DNA of 64,000 nucleotides from Aphidius gifuensis. Taxonomy: Eukaryota; Arthropoda; Insecta; Hymenoptera; Braconidae. Made by a program: the position numbers and the translations under genes. Positions within the stretch are counted from its first letter, which is position 1; every line of letters begins with the position of its first letter. Positions 26,691 through 39,264 of the stretch are shown here, piece by piece. The DNA lies in contig NC_057793.1 in the NCBI RefSeq assembly GCF_014905175.1, forward strand, positions 434,001-498,000, in the 5' to 3' direction. The notes under the pieces are model-generated. The model was not told where the DNA came from, did no database searches, and saw nothing but the letters and a program-made list of their open reading frames with translations.

Positions 26691-27299
26691 ATGTCGAGTG
26701 CAACAAAACGTAAGCATGTTACAAAAGAATCACAGGAAGAGTGTCTCACTGTACCTGAAGAGTCACAATCAATAGTACAAGTAATTGAATCAAAAGGCAA
26801 TAATCTTCATGAAGTTATGGAAAGTTCTGGTGCCCAATATTTAGTATCAATGCCAGGAAAGTTTAGACGTAATATATGGGTCAAAAGAGGAAATTATGTT
26901 ATTGTTGAGCCAATACCAGAGGGAGACAAAGTCAAAGCAGAAATTGTTAAAATCCTCACAAAGGTAAAATCAATTTTTATTCATTATTATCATTCAACAA
27001 TTTTTATCTATTATCTTGTTAATCCTACTGCTGTATTTATTTTTTATTCATTTTTGTTTTTTTTTTTTCTTTTTTAGGATCATATTAAATTTTTTCGAGC
27101 GAATAATTGTTGGCCAAATAAATTTGATAATGATTTAATAACATCAGAAAGTAAAGATCCAATTAAACATGATGAAAGTAATTCACAAAGTGAAGATGAT
27201 AATGATGATGATCTTTTTGTAAATACAAACAGGCAACAGCCACATCAAAACACCGATTTGCAATTTGATGAAAGTTCAGACTCGAGTGATTCAGATTAA
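26691..27299 (+). CDS. EIF1AD: EIF1AD-type RNA-binding protein (eIF1A domain-containing)
   Basis: Exons 26691-26963 (91 codons, phase 0) and 27078-27299 encode 164 residues, matching the ~165 residues of vertebrate EIF1AD. The start MSSATKRKHVTKE, then GNNLHEVMESSG, YLVSMPGKFRRNIWVKRG and IVEPIPEGDKVKAEI form the S1-like OB fold of the eIF1A family. Exon 2 has the family's FWPE-like region (NNCWPNKF) and the acidic tail with DDLFVNTNRQQ followed by a Ser/Asp-rich end. EIF1AD proteins are nuclear/cytoplasmic RNA-binding relatives of translation factor eIF1A. The gene sits 448 bases after the POLG stop. A signal AATAAA at 27390 is the likely polyadenylation site. Frame-reading through the intron gives a false hydrophobic tail, so splicing is required. 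Confidence 0.95.
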
Positions 27300-27399
27300 A
27301 AGCATATTTTTTTTTCTTCAAAGTAATAATAATTAAATGTTTTTTAGATAAATATTGTATTTTTTTTTCTTTTTTTTCGTTACAAGATTAATAAAATGT

Positions 27400-30300
27400 A
27401 CAATTTTAATTTTGATATTATCGAAATTTATGATTGTTTTTTTTTTTTATTCATTTATTTACATTGGTCAGTAGCTATCGTTTCATCTAAATATTTTTAT
27501 TTCGATATATATGTTAATTTGAATTTTCAAGGGTTCAATAAAGCGTACGAATTGCAAATATTGAATTGGTCTAGACTGATATTATTTCAAAGATTATCGA
27601 CCTCTTTTACTTTGATATTTTATCACGATTTGTTACATTTTTTTTTTGATTTATTTTCACTTGTCTATCACAGATGTTTGATATGGGAAAATTTAGTCGT
27701 GATACAGCATGTCTGTTGAGATTTTCTTTTCCAAATTTATTACATTTTTCTATTATACACAAAAAAAAAAAAAAAAAAAAAAAAACAACATCTGTTTTGT
27801 TTCACATTATTTTCTCTTTTATATCTAGCCAATATTTTTCTTCAATTTATAAAAACAATAAGCATCAATTGAACTACAATAATTTATTTATTTACTTCAA
27901 ACAATGTTTATTATTTTTTATTCAAAAATTTAAATGCTTTTGTTTTGAATTATCGTTGTAATTTAAATAAACACTGAAAGCTCTCTTGGGGCTATTAAAT
28001 CGAAATCGATTAGTTAAATGAGTCAGTATAAAATGATAAATTAAATTTGGCATAATAAATTTAAAAACAATTTAAATCAGCTTAAAGTATTTGTCTTCTC
28101 TAAATTTTAAATCTACAAACCGTAAAATTGTATCTCAAAAAGTTTCACATGTTAAAAAGATTCTTGACATTTATTTTTCCAACAAATCATGTTAAATTGA
28201 TTTTTCAAATTTATACAAAATGTGATGTATTAAAATAGAGCTTTAAAATAAAATTTATTGTATGATATTTATACAAGTATTTTGAGTCAATTTATATAAA
28301 ATATATATTATGGTTTTTTTATCGAAAAGACAAATCTTAATAGAATGTGTCGCAAGAAGTTTTGTACAATTAATTATCACAAGACATCAACAGTCAAGAG
28401 ACCAAGTGAGAAAATTAAACTTTGATGTAACAAAGTTGTTGAATTATTTCCTCTAGCAAACTTGCTTAATTTATTATCATGACTTTACACCAAGATGAAC
28501 CACGTGTCTTCAGTATTTTGCGGAAATACAAAATGTACATTAACACTTTGTAAACTTCCAGGTAAATAAATAAATAAATAAGCAAAAATTCTATCAGAGT
28601 TCATTCCATTGATTTTATCAAGTTACATAATTGCCAATAAAATTTAATTACCTTTTACAAAATGATTATGTAAAATGTCATTGAGAAGTAATAAACATTT
28701 TTATTTTTATCATTTAACATGTTTAAAATGTGTAATACATGTTTCGAATTAATTAACTCGTGCATTTTGTTGATAAAATTTGTTTTTCATCAATGGGATA
28801 ATTAAAAAACACTATTATTATTAATTTAATTAAAATTGTTATTTATTTTTCACAAAAAAATTGTGATGCATGAATTTTTAAAACTAAAAAACTAATTAAT
28901 TATTTAATTGAATTGAAATAATTTATTTTTAGATGAAATATATATTTTTTTTCAGCTAGATTTTTCGTTATTTATATTTATTTTTTTGCAGCATTTTATT
29001 TTGTTAATTATTACAGTATCTCATTTCGTCTGAGTAATTTTTATTCGTCCGAAAATTACCGGGTATACAATTTTGTCCTCAACGGGGAATTGTATATCAA
29101 ATAACTCATTAATTTTTTTTTTTTTACATTTTAAATAATTTTGGGTATTTAAATGTGTCCCTGCAGACGTGAATTTTTTTTTTTTTTTAAGAATTATTAC
29201 ATTTGTTAATTAAAATCTCATTCAAGTTTCATAATTTTTTTTTAAATAAAAAATTCATAGAAATTGTAAATAATTTTTTCATATTTATTTATTTATTGTT
29301 AAATTATTTTTCAAGTATTATATTTTTAACTTACGTATATTCTTTTTCGATAATATAAATTTTATTTGTTCATTTTTAAAATAATCGATAATAATAATTT
29401 TACATTTTCTTTGAATATATTCTATGAGACAATAGGAATATGTAAAAACTTGCATGGTAAATCCTCTTTCTCATCAAAGTAAATATATCGCGAAAAAAAA
29501 ATATAAAAATATATATTCAATTGCTGAAAGCAACCGTGTGAAACACAATTGAACAACTCTCCAACGAAAAGTACATTGAATTTTTTTTTCCTCAATTTTA
29601 TTTTTCTCAAATAATAAAAAATGTTTTTTATTTTTTTTATTTTATCTATTTTATTTATTTAATACTCATTCGGAATACTTATTTACATTTTATTCTTTAT
29701 ACAAAGCAGTAAAATTGCAAAAAACAAAAAAATTATTTTTCTTCTCTACACATTAATTTCTATTAAATTTTTTTATCATAAAAAAATCAATTTACAATGT
29801 ACATAATAAAAAAACATATTTCTTCATTTGAAATATACATGAGAATAATATTTTTTGCAAAAAAAAAAAATTTATTTACACTGTCGCTCGAAAAATACAA
29901 ATAATTTTTATTCAAATTTAAAAAAAAAAAAAACAATTTTAATTAGAATGTTTAAATATAATTAATTAGTAAAATTCATTTTACTATAAAAAAAAAAGAG
30001 ACAATTAAATTAAAAATATAATTTTTCTTTTATTGTTTAATGGTAATAGTGTCAGCTGAGCAAAAGTTGAATGTTCTCTTCTGGGTCAAGCCTACATCTA
30101 CTTTTTTCTTTTTAAAAAAAATTATTTTTATTCAAAAATTCTTAACCAAGGTCCCGGAGATGATATATTTTAGGAACAGCTACTCAAACTACTAAAACAT
30201 GCATTTTTATTTTTTATTTTACCGGTAGTTCTTCAACGACAGTATTATGCTAAACATTTTTCGTATTTTTTGTATTTTTTGTATATAGTGTCTCATCATC

Positions 30301-30550
30301 TTTTCTTCATGCAAACTCATTCATTTTTCATCTATTTTTTTTTTAACTTTTTTTCTATGCATTTATAATAGATAGATGTATGTATCTATATCGATTTGAC
30401 ATTACATTTTTTTTATGGTAATTTAGAGTGGCTTTTAAATGTCACATTGTGATAAAAATGATATTCTATCATTCAGTTGACAAATCAAGACGAACATGTA
30501 ATCGAAACTTTTACAAAATTTATTTAAATTGAGTAATTACGATACACGGA
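27400..30550. other. AT-rich intergenic DNA between EIF1AD and the receptor cluster
   Basis: No coding exon was recognised. A 25-base poly-A run lies at 27761-27785. Slightly less biased patches occur at 28980-29100 and 30040-30240. Confidence 0.6.
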
Positions 30551-30559
30551 ATTAAATCA

Positions 30560-31440
30560 GTATGTTTTTTTTTTTTTTTCAAATATATAAATTGTTTTTT
30601 TTTTTTTCAAATAAATAAATAAATAAATATATTTATAAAAAATGTTTGAATAAAATATTAAATATAGAAAACATTATTCAACAACAAGAAAATAAATAAA
30701 TAAAAAGACAAACAAAAAAATTAATGAAAAAAAAAACGATTTGAGTATTGATTTTTTTAATTGTTTATTTATTTATTTATTTATTGTTGTTGAGTAAATT
30801 ATTAAACTCAATTATTGAATCAATATTAGATGGATCATCAGCTCATCAACTAAATTTTTAAAGAATTTGAAAACAAGTTAAAGTAAATAGTTTTTTGTTA
30901 GAACTTTAAATAAATATGGAGACGATTGAGGACAATGAAGTACATAAAAAAAATAAATAAAAAAAACATCATCTAGTGTGGATCCAACTTGAGCCATTTA
31001 GTAAAGATTTTGAAAATGTTTTTTCTAATATATGTCTCATCCTGAAAAGCTGATAATTAATTGGCAATGTAAGAATTAAACTCTACACAAATGACTTTGA
31101 TCATTTTCTTAAAAAGACGAAGAAAAATCGGAGAAATATTTCCAACGACTTTTCTCCGACTTTTTTCCGTAACAAATAATAGAAATTTAGCTGAAATATT
31201 ATTTTAAAAAATTGCCAAAACTTGTTTTTAATCCAATTTAATGTACAAATTGAATTGAAGTAAACAAATGCTTCGGCAATTTTTTTTTTACCTGATTTTT
31301 TAGTAGTTTATTACAGGGTGATTTTATTTTATTGCTCTAGTATAAGCAATGCTTTGATAAGATTTTTTTTTATTGCCTCATTTTTAGAATTTATTTAGTT
31401 TGGGTTTCCTGTTGGTTTATAGGTATATATGCATCATACA
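30560..31440 (-). mobile_element. Non-autonomous repeat element, inverted copy
   Basis: Reverse complement of the elements at 35.2-36.8 kb. Shared landmarks in this orientation include GATCCAACTTGAGCCA, GATGAGACATATATTAG, GGAGAAATATTTCCAACGAC, ATCACCCT and the terminal CAACAACAAG / ATAAATAAAT segment. Homology covers roughly 500 bases strongly (about 30890-31395) and continues weaker to the end at ~30600. There is no ORF. A further terminal fragment in plus orientation lies at ~31640-31790. Confidence 0.7.
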
Positions 31441-32290
31441 ACTTATGAAACTAATTCTTTTCGTATTACTTTTACATATGCACCTTGTTAAAATTTCTGT
31501 ACCTAAATAAATGGTAACACTGTTCAACTATTTTTTTGGGTACAGAAATTCTAAAAAGGCGTAGAAAAGTTTGAAAAAAATCAGCTGAAAATCGGAGAAA
31601 GAGCAACGAAATTTTCTAGACAGAAAAAAAAATATAATAAAGCCACAATGAAATAAATAAATATATTTTTAAAAAATTGAAAAACAAATATTTAAATTTA
31701 TTCTAATTTATTTATTTATTTCCTTGTTGTTAAATAATTTATTTTTCATTCAATTTATTAATTTATAAACAATAGTTTATGTGAGAGTTTATACACATAC
31801 TTATTTTCTTTTATTGATAAAAATCAGTCAGATTAAATTGACTCAATTGAATCTTAAAGATTTATTTTTTCTCATCACATAATATATCATGGCTAATAAT
31901 TCAAACGAATAAAAATTAAAGAAAATTATTATTATTACTTTAAAGCTCTAAACATAATAATATTATTTACAAAATTTCAAATTATATAAATAATTTTTAT
32001 AAATTTAATATCGTAAACAAAATATAAAAAAAACGAGATAATTAAAAATTTTTTAAAAATAAAATTCATGCAGGAAAATATTATTAATTTTTGAATAGAT
32101 AGAATAAATTAAATTTATATTCAAATTAATATTTAAATTACCTATTTTTTAAATAAATTATTATATTATTATTTTAAATTTGAAAGAAAAAAATTACATT
32201 GATAAAAAATATATATGAAAAAAAAAAAATATATAAATAAAATGATATATATTGTTTTGATTGCACTTGATTGTCTGTGAGTGTGTTAAT

Positions 32291-32460
32291 ATCATCATCA
32301 TCATTATCATCATCATCATCTATTCTTTAATCACGATTGTGTCAGTTGAGAGCATTTAAGTTCACCCAGTCTACTGCCACGTTTTATCAATTGGAAGATA
32401 CAGTATCAAAGTGATCTTGAGCCACACGAGAACACTCTCTGTCAACATATCATTTAAAAT
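32291..32460 (+). promoter_or_regulatory. Candidate promoter/5' UTR of receptor paralogue 1
   Basis: An (ATC)n run at 32291-32320 is followed by a less AT-biased stretch with TCAGTTGAGAG at 32341 that fits an arthropod initiator (TCAGT). It is 1.1 kb upstream of the ATG. A second balanced patch lies at 33100-33240. No TATA box is evident at the expected spacing. Confidence 0.3.
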
Positions 32461-33483
32461 ATATTTCATTTTAAAATTATCCATTTGTTATTCAACATAA
32501 CATTAAAAAACTTTTCCAAATCAAAATATCACTACACATTTATTTTATCTGGCTTTTTTTTTTTCATTTTTTTTTCCACTTGATTCAATTTATTCATGAG
32601 ATTTTATAGCAAAGAAAATGAAAAAAAAAAAATTGTCATACTGTGAAATTCAGCAAGGATGATAATAAAGGACAAAAAAAAGTGCAAAAATAAAAAAAAT
32701 AGACAGTGAATAATAAAGAGAAGGAAGATCAATGAAAAATATTTTGAAAAAAATTTTTTTTTTTAAATCTTTTGTGTTAATTCAAGGTGACAGTTATCGT
32801 AATTATTTTTTTTTTTTTATCAAATGTTGTTTAGTGAAGCTGATATTCATTGATATACAATATATAAATTGAAAAATAAATTATTCAAAAAGTAAATATA
32901 TACATTGTGTTTAAAAGTTGAATTCAAGTTGAATAAAATTTGGTTATATTATTGAAATACGAGTCAAAGTGCACTTTTTATTGACTCTATTATTAAAATA
33001 AATTTGATGATTTTTATGGATCAATGATCTATAATACTACAACGCAAAGACAAAAATATTTTTTATCCAAAAAATTGTTTTTCTTGTAATCTTTATCACG
33101 TGTCAGTCAGTTTGATGCAAAAAATTATCTGACTGGATTTTAAATGTGATCACGTTCTAGTCTCCAGAGGCATTGACTAAAAAAAATTCTATTCACTCAT
33201 CACGACACTCAAGCTTGATGATACCTCTGAGACAATTTTCCATTGTGTATTTTTTTCCTACAACTATATCATTTTAATCTAAAAATACCTGCTCCAATAA
33301 ATATATACACGGTATTTATTTAAAAATGATTAAAAAATGATCAATCAAGATATTCAACAAAGCATGAAACAACAATTATTTATTATAAAATGAAAATACG
33401 AAAAAAAATATTTAAACTACGTTATAATTAATTTAAAAAATATCTATTTTATTGATTGAGTATTGAATAGCTAATTTCTAAAC

Positions 33484-36400
33484 ATGGATATAACATCATC
33501 TGAAGAAGTTGAGTTTGAAAATTTTTGGGATTCATTGAAAAATGAAAATTTAACAGAAGCTGATTACTTGACAAGAATATTAGGACCAAAACAATTACCT
33601 TTGAGAATAATTATTCCTTTGACATTAGCTTATGTTACGATATTTTTAAGTGGCGTCATTGGAAATATAATAACTTGTACTGTTATTATTAAAAATTCAA
33701 TAATGCATACAGCAACTAATTATTATTTATTTAGTTTGGCAATATCTGATCTTATTCTTCTCATTTTAGGTGAGTTGATATTTGATTTATTTTAAATGTT
33801 GCTAATTTTTATTTAAATTGTCTTGGCACGTGAACAAATAATGTGTTTTTTTATATTTTTTTCATATTTTTTTTGCTTTTTTTAAATAGCTTGTGTTTGT
33901 TTAAAAATTAAAAGACAAATTTATTTTAAAACAAAGTTATGTAGCTGGTGATATTTTAAATATGTTGTAATTATTTTCATAATAAATATTTTAAATTTAA
34001 AAGATGACGGTAATAATAAAAATGCAAAAAATAATTACCTGTTATTTTTAAGAAAATAAAAATATGTTAATAAAAGTTTGATGAAAAGTCAATAATTTAA
34101 ATTCCAATTAATTTACATTTTTAAAAATAATTCTAGTCAATAAATTGAACATTTTTTTTGTCTTTTTATTTATTGTAATTAACGTATAAATTTATGATAG
34201 ATTAAATTTAAAAAACAGGTGATGTACACGAGGAAATAATAGTGTCAACTTGACAGACTAAAGTGTTGATAAATTGATAAGATCATAAAATCACATATAT
34301 TGTTTACAGTTGAATTAAGAAGCCATTATTCGTTCTTGGAAATAATATATATATAACAATTAATTTACGTAATTAATGTGATTATATTTATTGATAACAT
34401 TTGAAGAAAATCAAGGACTAATACATGTGGACTTTGATAACAACATAATTGATAAAATTACATTAAATAATTATTTTTTTTTATGTCAATAAGTAATTTT
34501 TAATAAAAAATATCATCAGCTTTGTATTAAAATTTTTACGATATTGATAATCCAAATTGTTATTCTTTTTCCATGTAAAAAAAAAAAGCTCTCGATGATA
34601 TTTTTACGTTAAATAAAGTTGGCTGAACATCAAAGGACATATTGATATTTTTTTTTCTGTTTATATTTTTTCATAACAATTTTTAAATCCCAAGACGAAT
34701 CGTATATTTTTTAAATTGAAATATATAGTATTGACATTTTATCAAACTTTTAAATTCACGATTTATTTTTTTTCTTATTTAGCGATGAATTTTTTTCAAG
34801 TTATTTTTATATTTTTTTTTCGTTACTGCTCGATAAAATGTATAATAAAAAATGTAATATCTATTATTATTTATTTTTTGATATAAAAATAATTATTTTA
34901 AATATTTTTCTATTTTTTAATTAATTAATTACTGCTAACTGATAAATAAAAAATAAAAAACATTGTTTTAAAATAAGCTGGCTTTTGTTCTTTAAATAAA
35001 CATGTTATAAAAATAAAAAAAAATTATATAAAAATATTTTATCTGTTCACGTGCCAACACTGTAAATTCTAGAGAAATTTAAAATTTAGCATAAAGCAAT
35101 ATACCAAGGGGAAATAAAAAAACATTTAGACATTATATTTTATGATGAAAAAAAAGGAAAAAAAAAAATCAATGCTTCATAATACGAAGAAGCAACAGGT
35201 CCCCTCAAAAGATTAAATTGACCGAGTTGGATTTAATTAACCCTCTCAATATTTGGGGTAGAAATTAGGCAATAAAAAAAAATCTCATCAAAGCATTTCT
35301 TGCTTCAGCAGTTAAATAAAATCACCCTAATAATCTACATAAAAAATCAGGCAAAAAAAGAAATTACCGAAGCATTTTTTTAATCCAATTTAATTTGTAC
35401 ATTAAATTGAATTAAAAAAACGGTAATTTTTAAAATGATATTTCAGCTAAATTTGCAATTATTTGTTACGGAAAAAAGTCGGAGGAAAGTCGTTGGAAAT
35501 ATTTCTCCGATTTTTCTTCGTCGAAAATGATCATAGTCATTTGTGTAGAGTTGAATTTTTACAATGCCAATTAATTATCAGCTTTTCAGGATGAGACATA
35601 TATTAGAAAAAACATTCTCAAAATCTTTATCAAATGGCTCAAGTTGGATCCACACTAGATGATGTTTTTTTTTTTCGTTTATTTTTTTTAATGTACTTCA
35701 TTGTCCTCAATCGTCTCCATATTTATTTAAAGTTCTAACAAAAAAAAACTTAATTAATCGCTTTTTTGAGAACTTTTGAACATTTTTTCGCATTTTTGTA
35801 ATTATCCTGTGCATCACAAAGTTCTTTACAATTAAAGATAAGATAATAGAAAACTGCCATTTTTTTTTTTTGTGATGATTTATATTTTGAGCAATAATCA
35901 AATGAGTAAATAAAAAAACAATTAAAAAAATGAATATTTAAATTGTTTTTTTTCTATTAATTTTTTTAATTGTCTTTTTATTTATTTATTTGCTTGTTGT
36001 TAAATAATAAAGAATTTATTCAATTCAATCATTTATAAAATTGTACAATGAAAAATCAATATCACCCCTCCATCCATCAAATTTTCAACAATAAAAAAAT
36101 AAAAATATCCAATGAAATTTTTTTAATCCAATTTAATTTGTACATTAAATTCAATTAAAAAAACGGTAATTTTTTAAATAATATTTCAGCTAAATTTGCA
36201 ATTATTTGTTACGGAAAAAAGTCGGAGGAAAGTCGCTGGAAATATTTCTCCGATTTTTCTTCGTCTTTTTAAGAAAATGATCAAAGTCATTTGTGTAGAG
36301 TTTAATTTTTACATTGCCAATTAATTATCAGCTTTTCAGGATGAGACATAATATATTAGAAAAAACATTTTCAAAATCTTTACTAAATGGCTCAAGTTGG

Positions 36401-39189
36401 ATCCACACTAGATAATTTTTTTTTTTTATTCATTTTTTTTTCATATACCTACTTCATTGTCTTCAATCGTCAAAAAATTTTTTTTTCGTGAAAAAAAACT
36501 TTAACTTACTATTCACCTGTGCAGACTGCAGAGATTATGACAAAATGAGAATTTTTTAAACCCCCCCCCCCTGTCGCTTTGGCTGTTACTCTTGCTTACT
36601 TAACAACAATAAAATGAATAAATAAAAAAACAATTGAAAAAATGAATATTTAAATTGTTTTTTTTTCTATTAATTTTTTTAATTGTCTTTTTATTTATTT
36701 ATTTTCTTGTTGTTAAATACCAAAGAATTTATTCAATTTAATCATTCATAAAATTGTACAATCAAAAATTGATATTACCCCTACATCCATCAAATTTTCA
36801 ATAATAAAAAAATTAAAATATCCAATGAAATTTTCATAATCATAAAGTCAATTTAAAAGCTTAAATATACTCAGTATATAATATAATTGAATAATTCAAA
36901 ATTTCATAAATACACAATATTTTTATTAATAATAAATATTGTTTGAGCTTTTATTGTAATAAATAAAATAACATTAGTGTGTAATACCATGAACAAAATA
37001 TATAATACACGTAGTTCAATAAATTTCGTTGTTGGCTGTATTTTATTCGTGCCAGCTGTCTTAAAGCGAATAGCATCTTATATATAAATTTAATTTAAAA
37101 ATTACATAAACATAATAGTAATAATAATCACTGTTAAGTATAATTAATTAATGGCTATTAATATTTCAGGCTTACCAAATGAATTGAGCTGTGTTTGGCA
37201 ACAATATCCATGGGAACTTGGTGTTGCACTTTGTAAAATTCGTGCATATGTTTCCGAAATGTAAGAAAATAATTTTTTCTCATAAATATTTATAAATATT
37301 AATTAAAAAAAATATACCTCAAACAATCGACAATTAAATAAATTAATTTGACTAATTTTAATTACTTTTTTTCAAATTATTTCAGCATATTTTTAATTAA
37401 AAAATAAAAAAATTATAAATCAATAAAATAACAAAAATTAATAACGACAATTATTTACAAGTTGCATAAAATAAATTGCAATTATTTTTAATTAAAAAAT
37501 AATATAAATATTTTTTATTTTATTTTAATTTTTCATGATAAAATTAGCTAATTTGTTTTTGATGGTTTTTGACAGGTCCTCATATGTATCTGTTTTAACA
37601 ATTGTTGCATTTTCAATGGAACGTTATTTGGCAATTTGCCATCCATTTCGTGCTCATGCAATGAGTGGATTAAAAAGGCCAATTATCATAATATCAGCAG
37701 CATGGATTATTGCAATTATATCAGCAATACCATTTGCAATATATACAAATGTAAACTACATCGAGTATCCTCCTGGTTAGTAGTCCTCTTCAATTATCAT
37801 CATAATATTAATCATAAAAATAATTTTATCTTTATATTTAAATTTTTTTATGTAGATTCTGGTAATAACTCAGCTGATTCAGCAATATGTGCAATGTTAC
37901 TACCAGACATGCCAAATTTTCCACTGTACGAATTGAGCTGTATTGTTTTTTTTTTAATTCCAATGTTTGTCATGCTTGCTGTCTACATAAGAATGGGCCT
38001 AAAAATACGAGAAAGCGCTAAAAATAAACTCAATTGTGACGGTGAATATTCGGCACATCTAGACTCTCAGCAAGTTCAATCGAGAACAAGTATTATCAGA
38101 ATGCTGAGTAAGTTTTTTTTAATATTTAATTTTTTCGTGTTTACAAGGTTCATATAATAACAGTTAAATAAAATTAATTTAGAGTAGAATAATCACACAG
38201 GAATATTATTAAAAATATACAAAGCCAATGAATAATTTTTTTTTAAATCATCAATATCAAATTCTACAATCTCAAAGGTTCATAACAATTTCATAGAAAA
38301 AAATAACCATACAGTAATTTAAATATTTTAAAATAAAAAATAAAAATGTTCAAAGAAAATAAATTTAATAAACAATTATTTTAAAATTCAAATTGTAGAA
38401 TCGCGTGTTGAAATAATATATATCCAACTAAAAAAACCATAAAAGTGTAATGTTATTTAAAAATTTACATGAAATAAAATCAGTGAAAATTAAATGAAAT
38501 TTATTTTATAAATTTCATATAAAAAAAATATTTACATATAAATAATTAAAGTAATATTATTTGATAATATTTTTATTTAAAATCAATAATAAAATTGATT
38601 AATAGTCTTATAAGTAATAATTGTTCACAGCTGCTGATTGGTTATTTCAGGCGCAGTTGTATTTTCATTTTTTCTTGCATGGTGTCCTTTTCATGCTCAA
38701 CGATTGCTCTATGTCTACGCTCTGGAGGCTGATTACTATCCTGATCTAAACGAATGGCTCTACATACTCGGTGGTTTTCTCTACTATTTTAGCACAACAG
38801 TAAATCCAATTCTCTACAATCTCATGAGTTTAAAATATCGAAAAGCATTCAAAGACACAGTTTTATGTAAAAAACAATTTAGAAGAGGAACATTTAGTAA
38901 TGTTGATGATAGAAAAATCATTTGTAAATGTTTGACTGATGTAAAATCACATCCTAAAAATTCTCGATGTTCTGTTAGGTGTAAAATCAATAATGATACA
39001 TTTAAAAAACACGAGTCAAAAATTATTATGCAGAATAAAATTGATCATATTGATTGCACAAATGATTGTGATGAAAATTTTAATGCTAAACTTTTGCCGA
39101 ATCAACATTTATTTGTTAATCAACAGAGTAGTAATGAAAGCACATCTGCAAATAAAATTAGTGAATCATCAGCAAGTAGTTTTTTATGA
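33484..39189 (+). CDS. CAPA/pyrokinin-type neuropeptide GPCR, paralogue 1
   Basis: Five exons, 33484-33769, 37170-37260, 37576-37775, 37856-38107 and 38651-39189 (phases 1,2,1,1), give a 455-aa seven-transmembrane receptor. N22-L-T is a glycosylation site in a short N-terminus. Class A marks: GN in TM1, NYYLFSLAISDL in TM2, WQQYPW before the TM3 cysteine (CKIRAYVSE), ERY at residues 141-143 then LAICHP, AWCPFHAQRLLYVY in TM6 and NPILY in TM7. VLTIVAFSMERYLAICHP and the WQQYPW loop are typical of insect PRXamide receptors, closest in memory to CAPA and pyrokinin receptors; ligand choice cannot be decided from sequence. The C-tail is long, Cys- and Ser-rich, and differs from paralogue 2. Intron 1 is 3.4 kb and contains mobile-element copies. 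AATAAA lies at 39259. The upstream exon(s) of the 5' UTR were not resolved. Confidence 0.93.
35240..36118 (+). mobile_element. Non-autonomous repeat element, direct copy 1
   Basis: Carries the same landmarks as the inverted copy at 30.6-31.4 kb: AATCACCCT, TTGTTACGGAAAAAAGTCGG, TTCAGGATGAGACATATATT, GGATCCACACTAGATGATG, and the terminal hairpin-forming segment near 35890-36005 that ends CTTGTTGTTAAATAA. It lies in intron 1 of receptor paralogue 1. The short open frame on its minus strand (35707-35901) looks accidental. Confidence 0.7.
36119..36838 (+). mobile_element. Non-autonomous repeat element, direct copy 2 (tandem)
   Basis: Repeats the previous element with a period of about 743 bases, from TTTAATCCAATTTAATTTG at 36122 to AAAATATCCAATGAAATTTT at 36838. 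It differs by an insertion at 36480-36600 that includes an 11-base C run (36561-36571). The two copies share the same internal end sequence, consistent with tandem duplication inside the receptor intron. Confidence 0.7.
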
Positions 39190-39264
39190 AAAGATTTGTT
39201 ATTTATTAATTTATTTTATTGGATTTTTCAAATATTGTAAAAAGTGTAATTTAAATTTAATAAA

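Noticed and set aside
26964..27077. Reading EIF1AD through to a hydrophobic C-terminus
   Set aside because: That stretch is a T-rich intron with a gtaaaa donor and tttttag acceptor; the spliced protein matches EIF1AD to its end.
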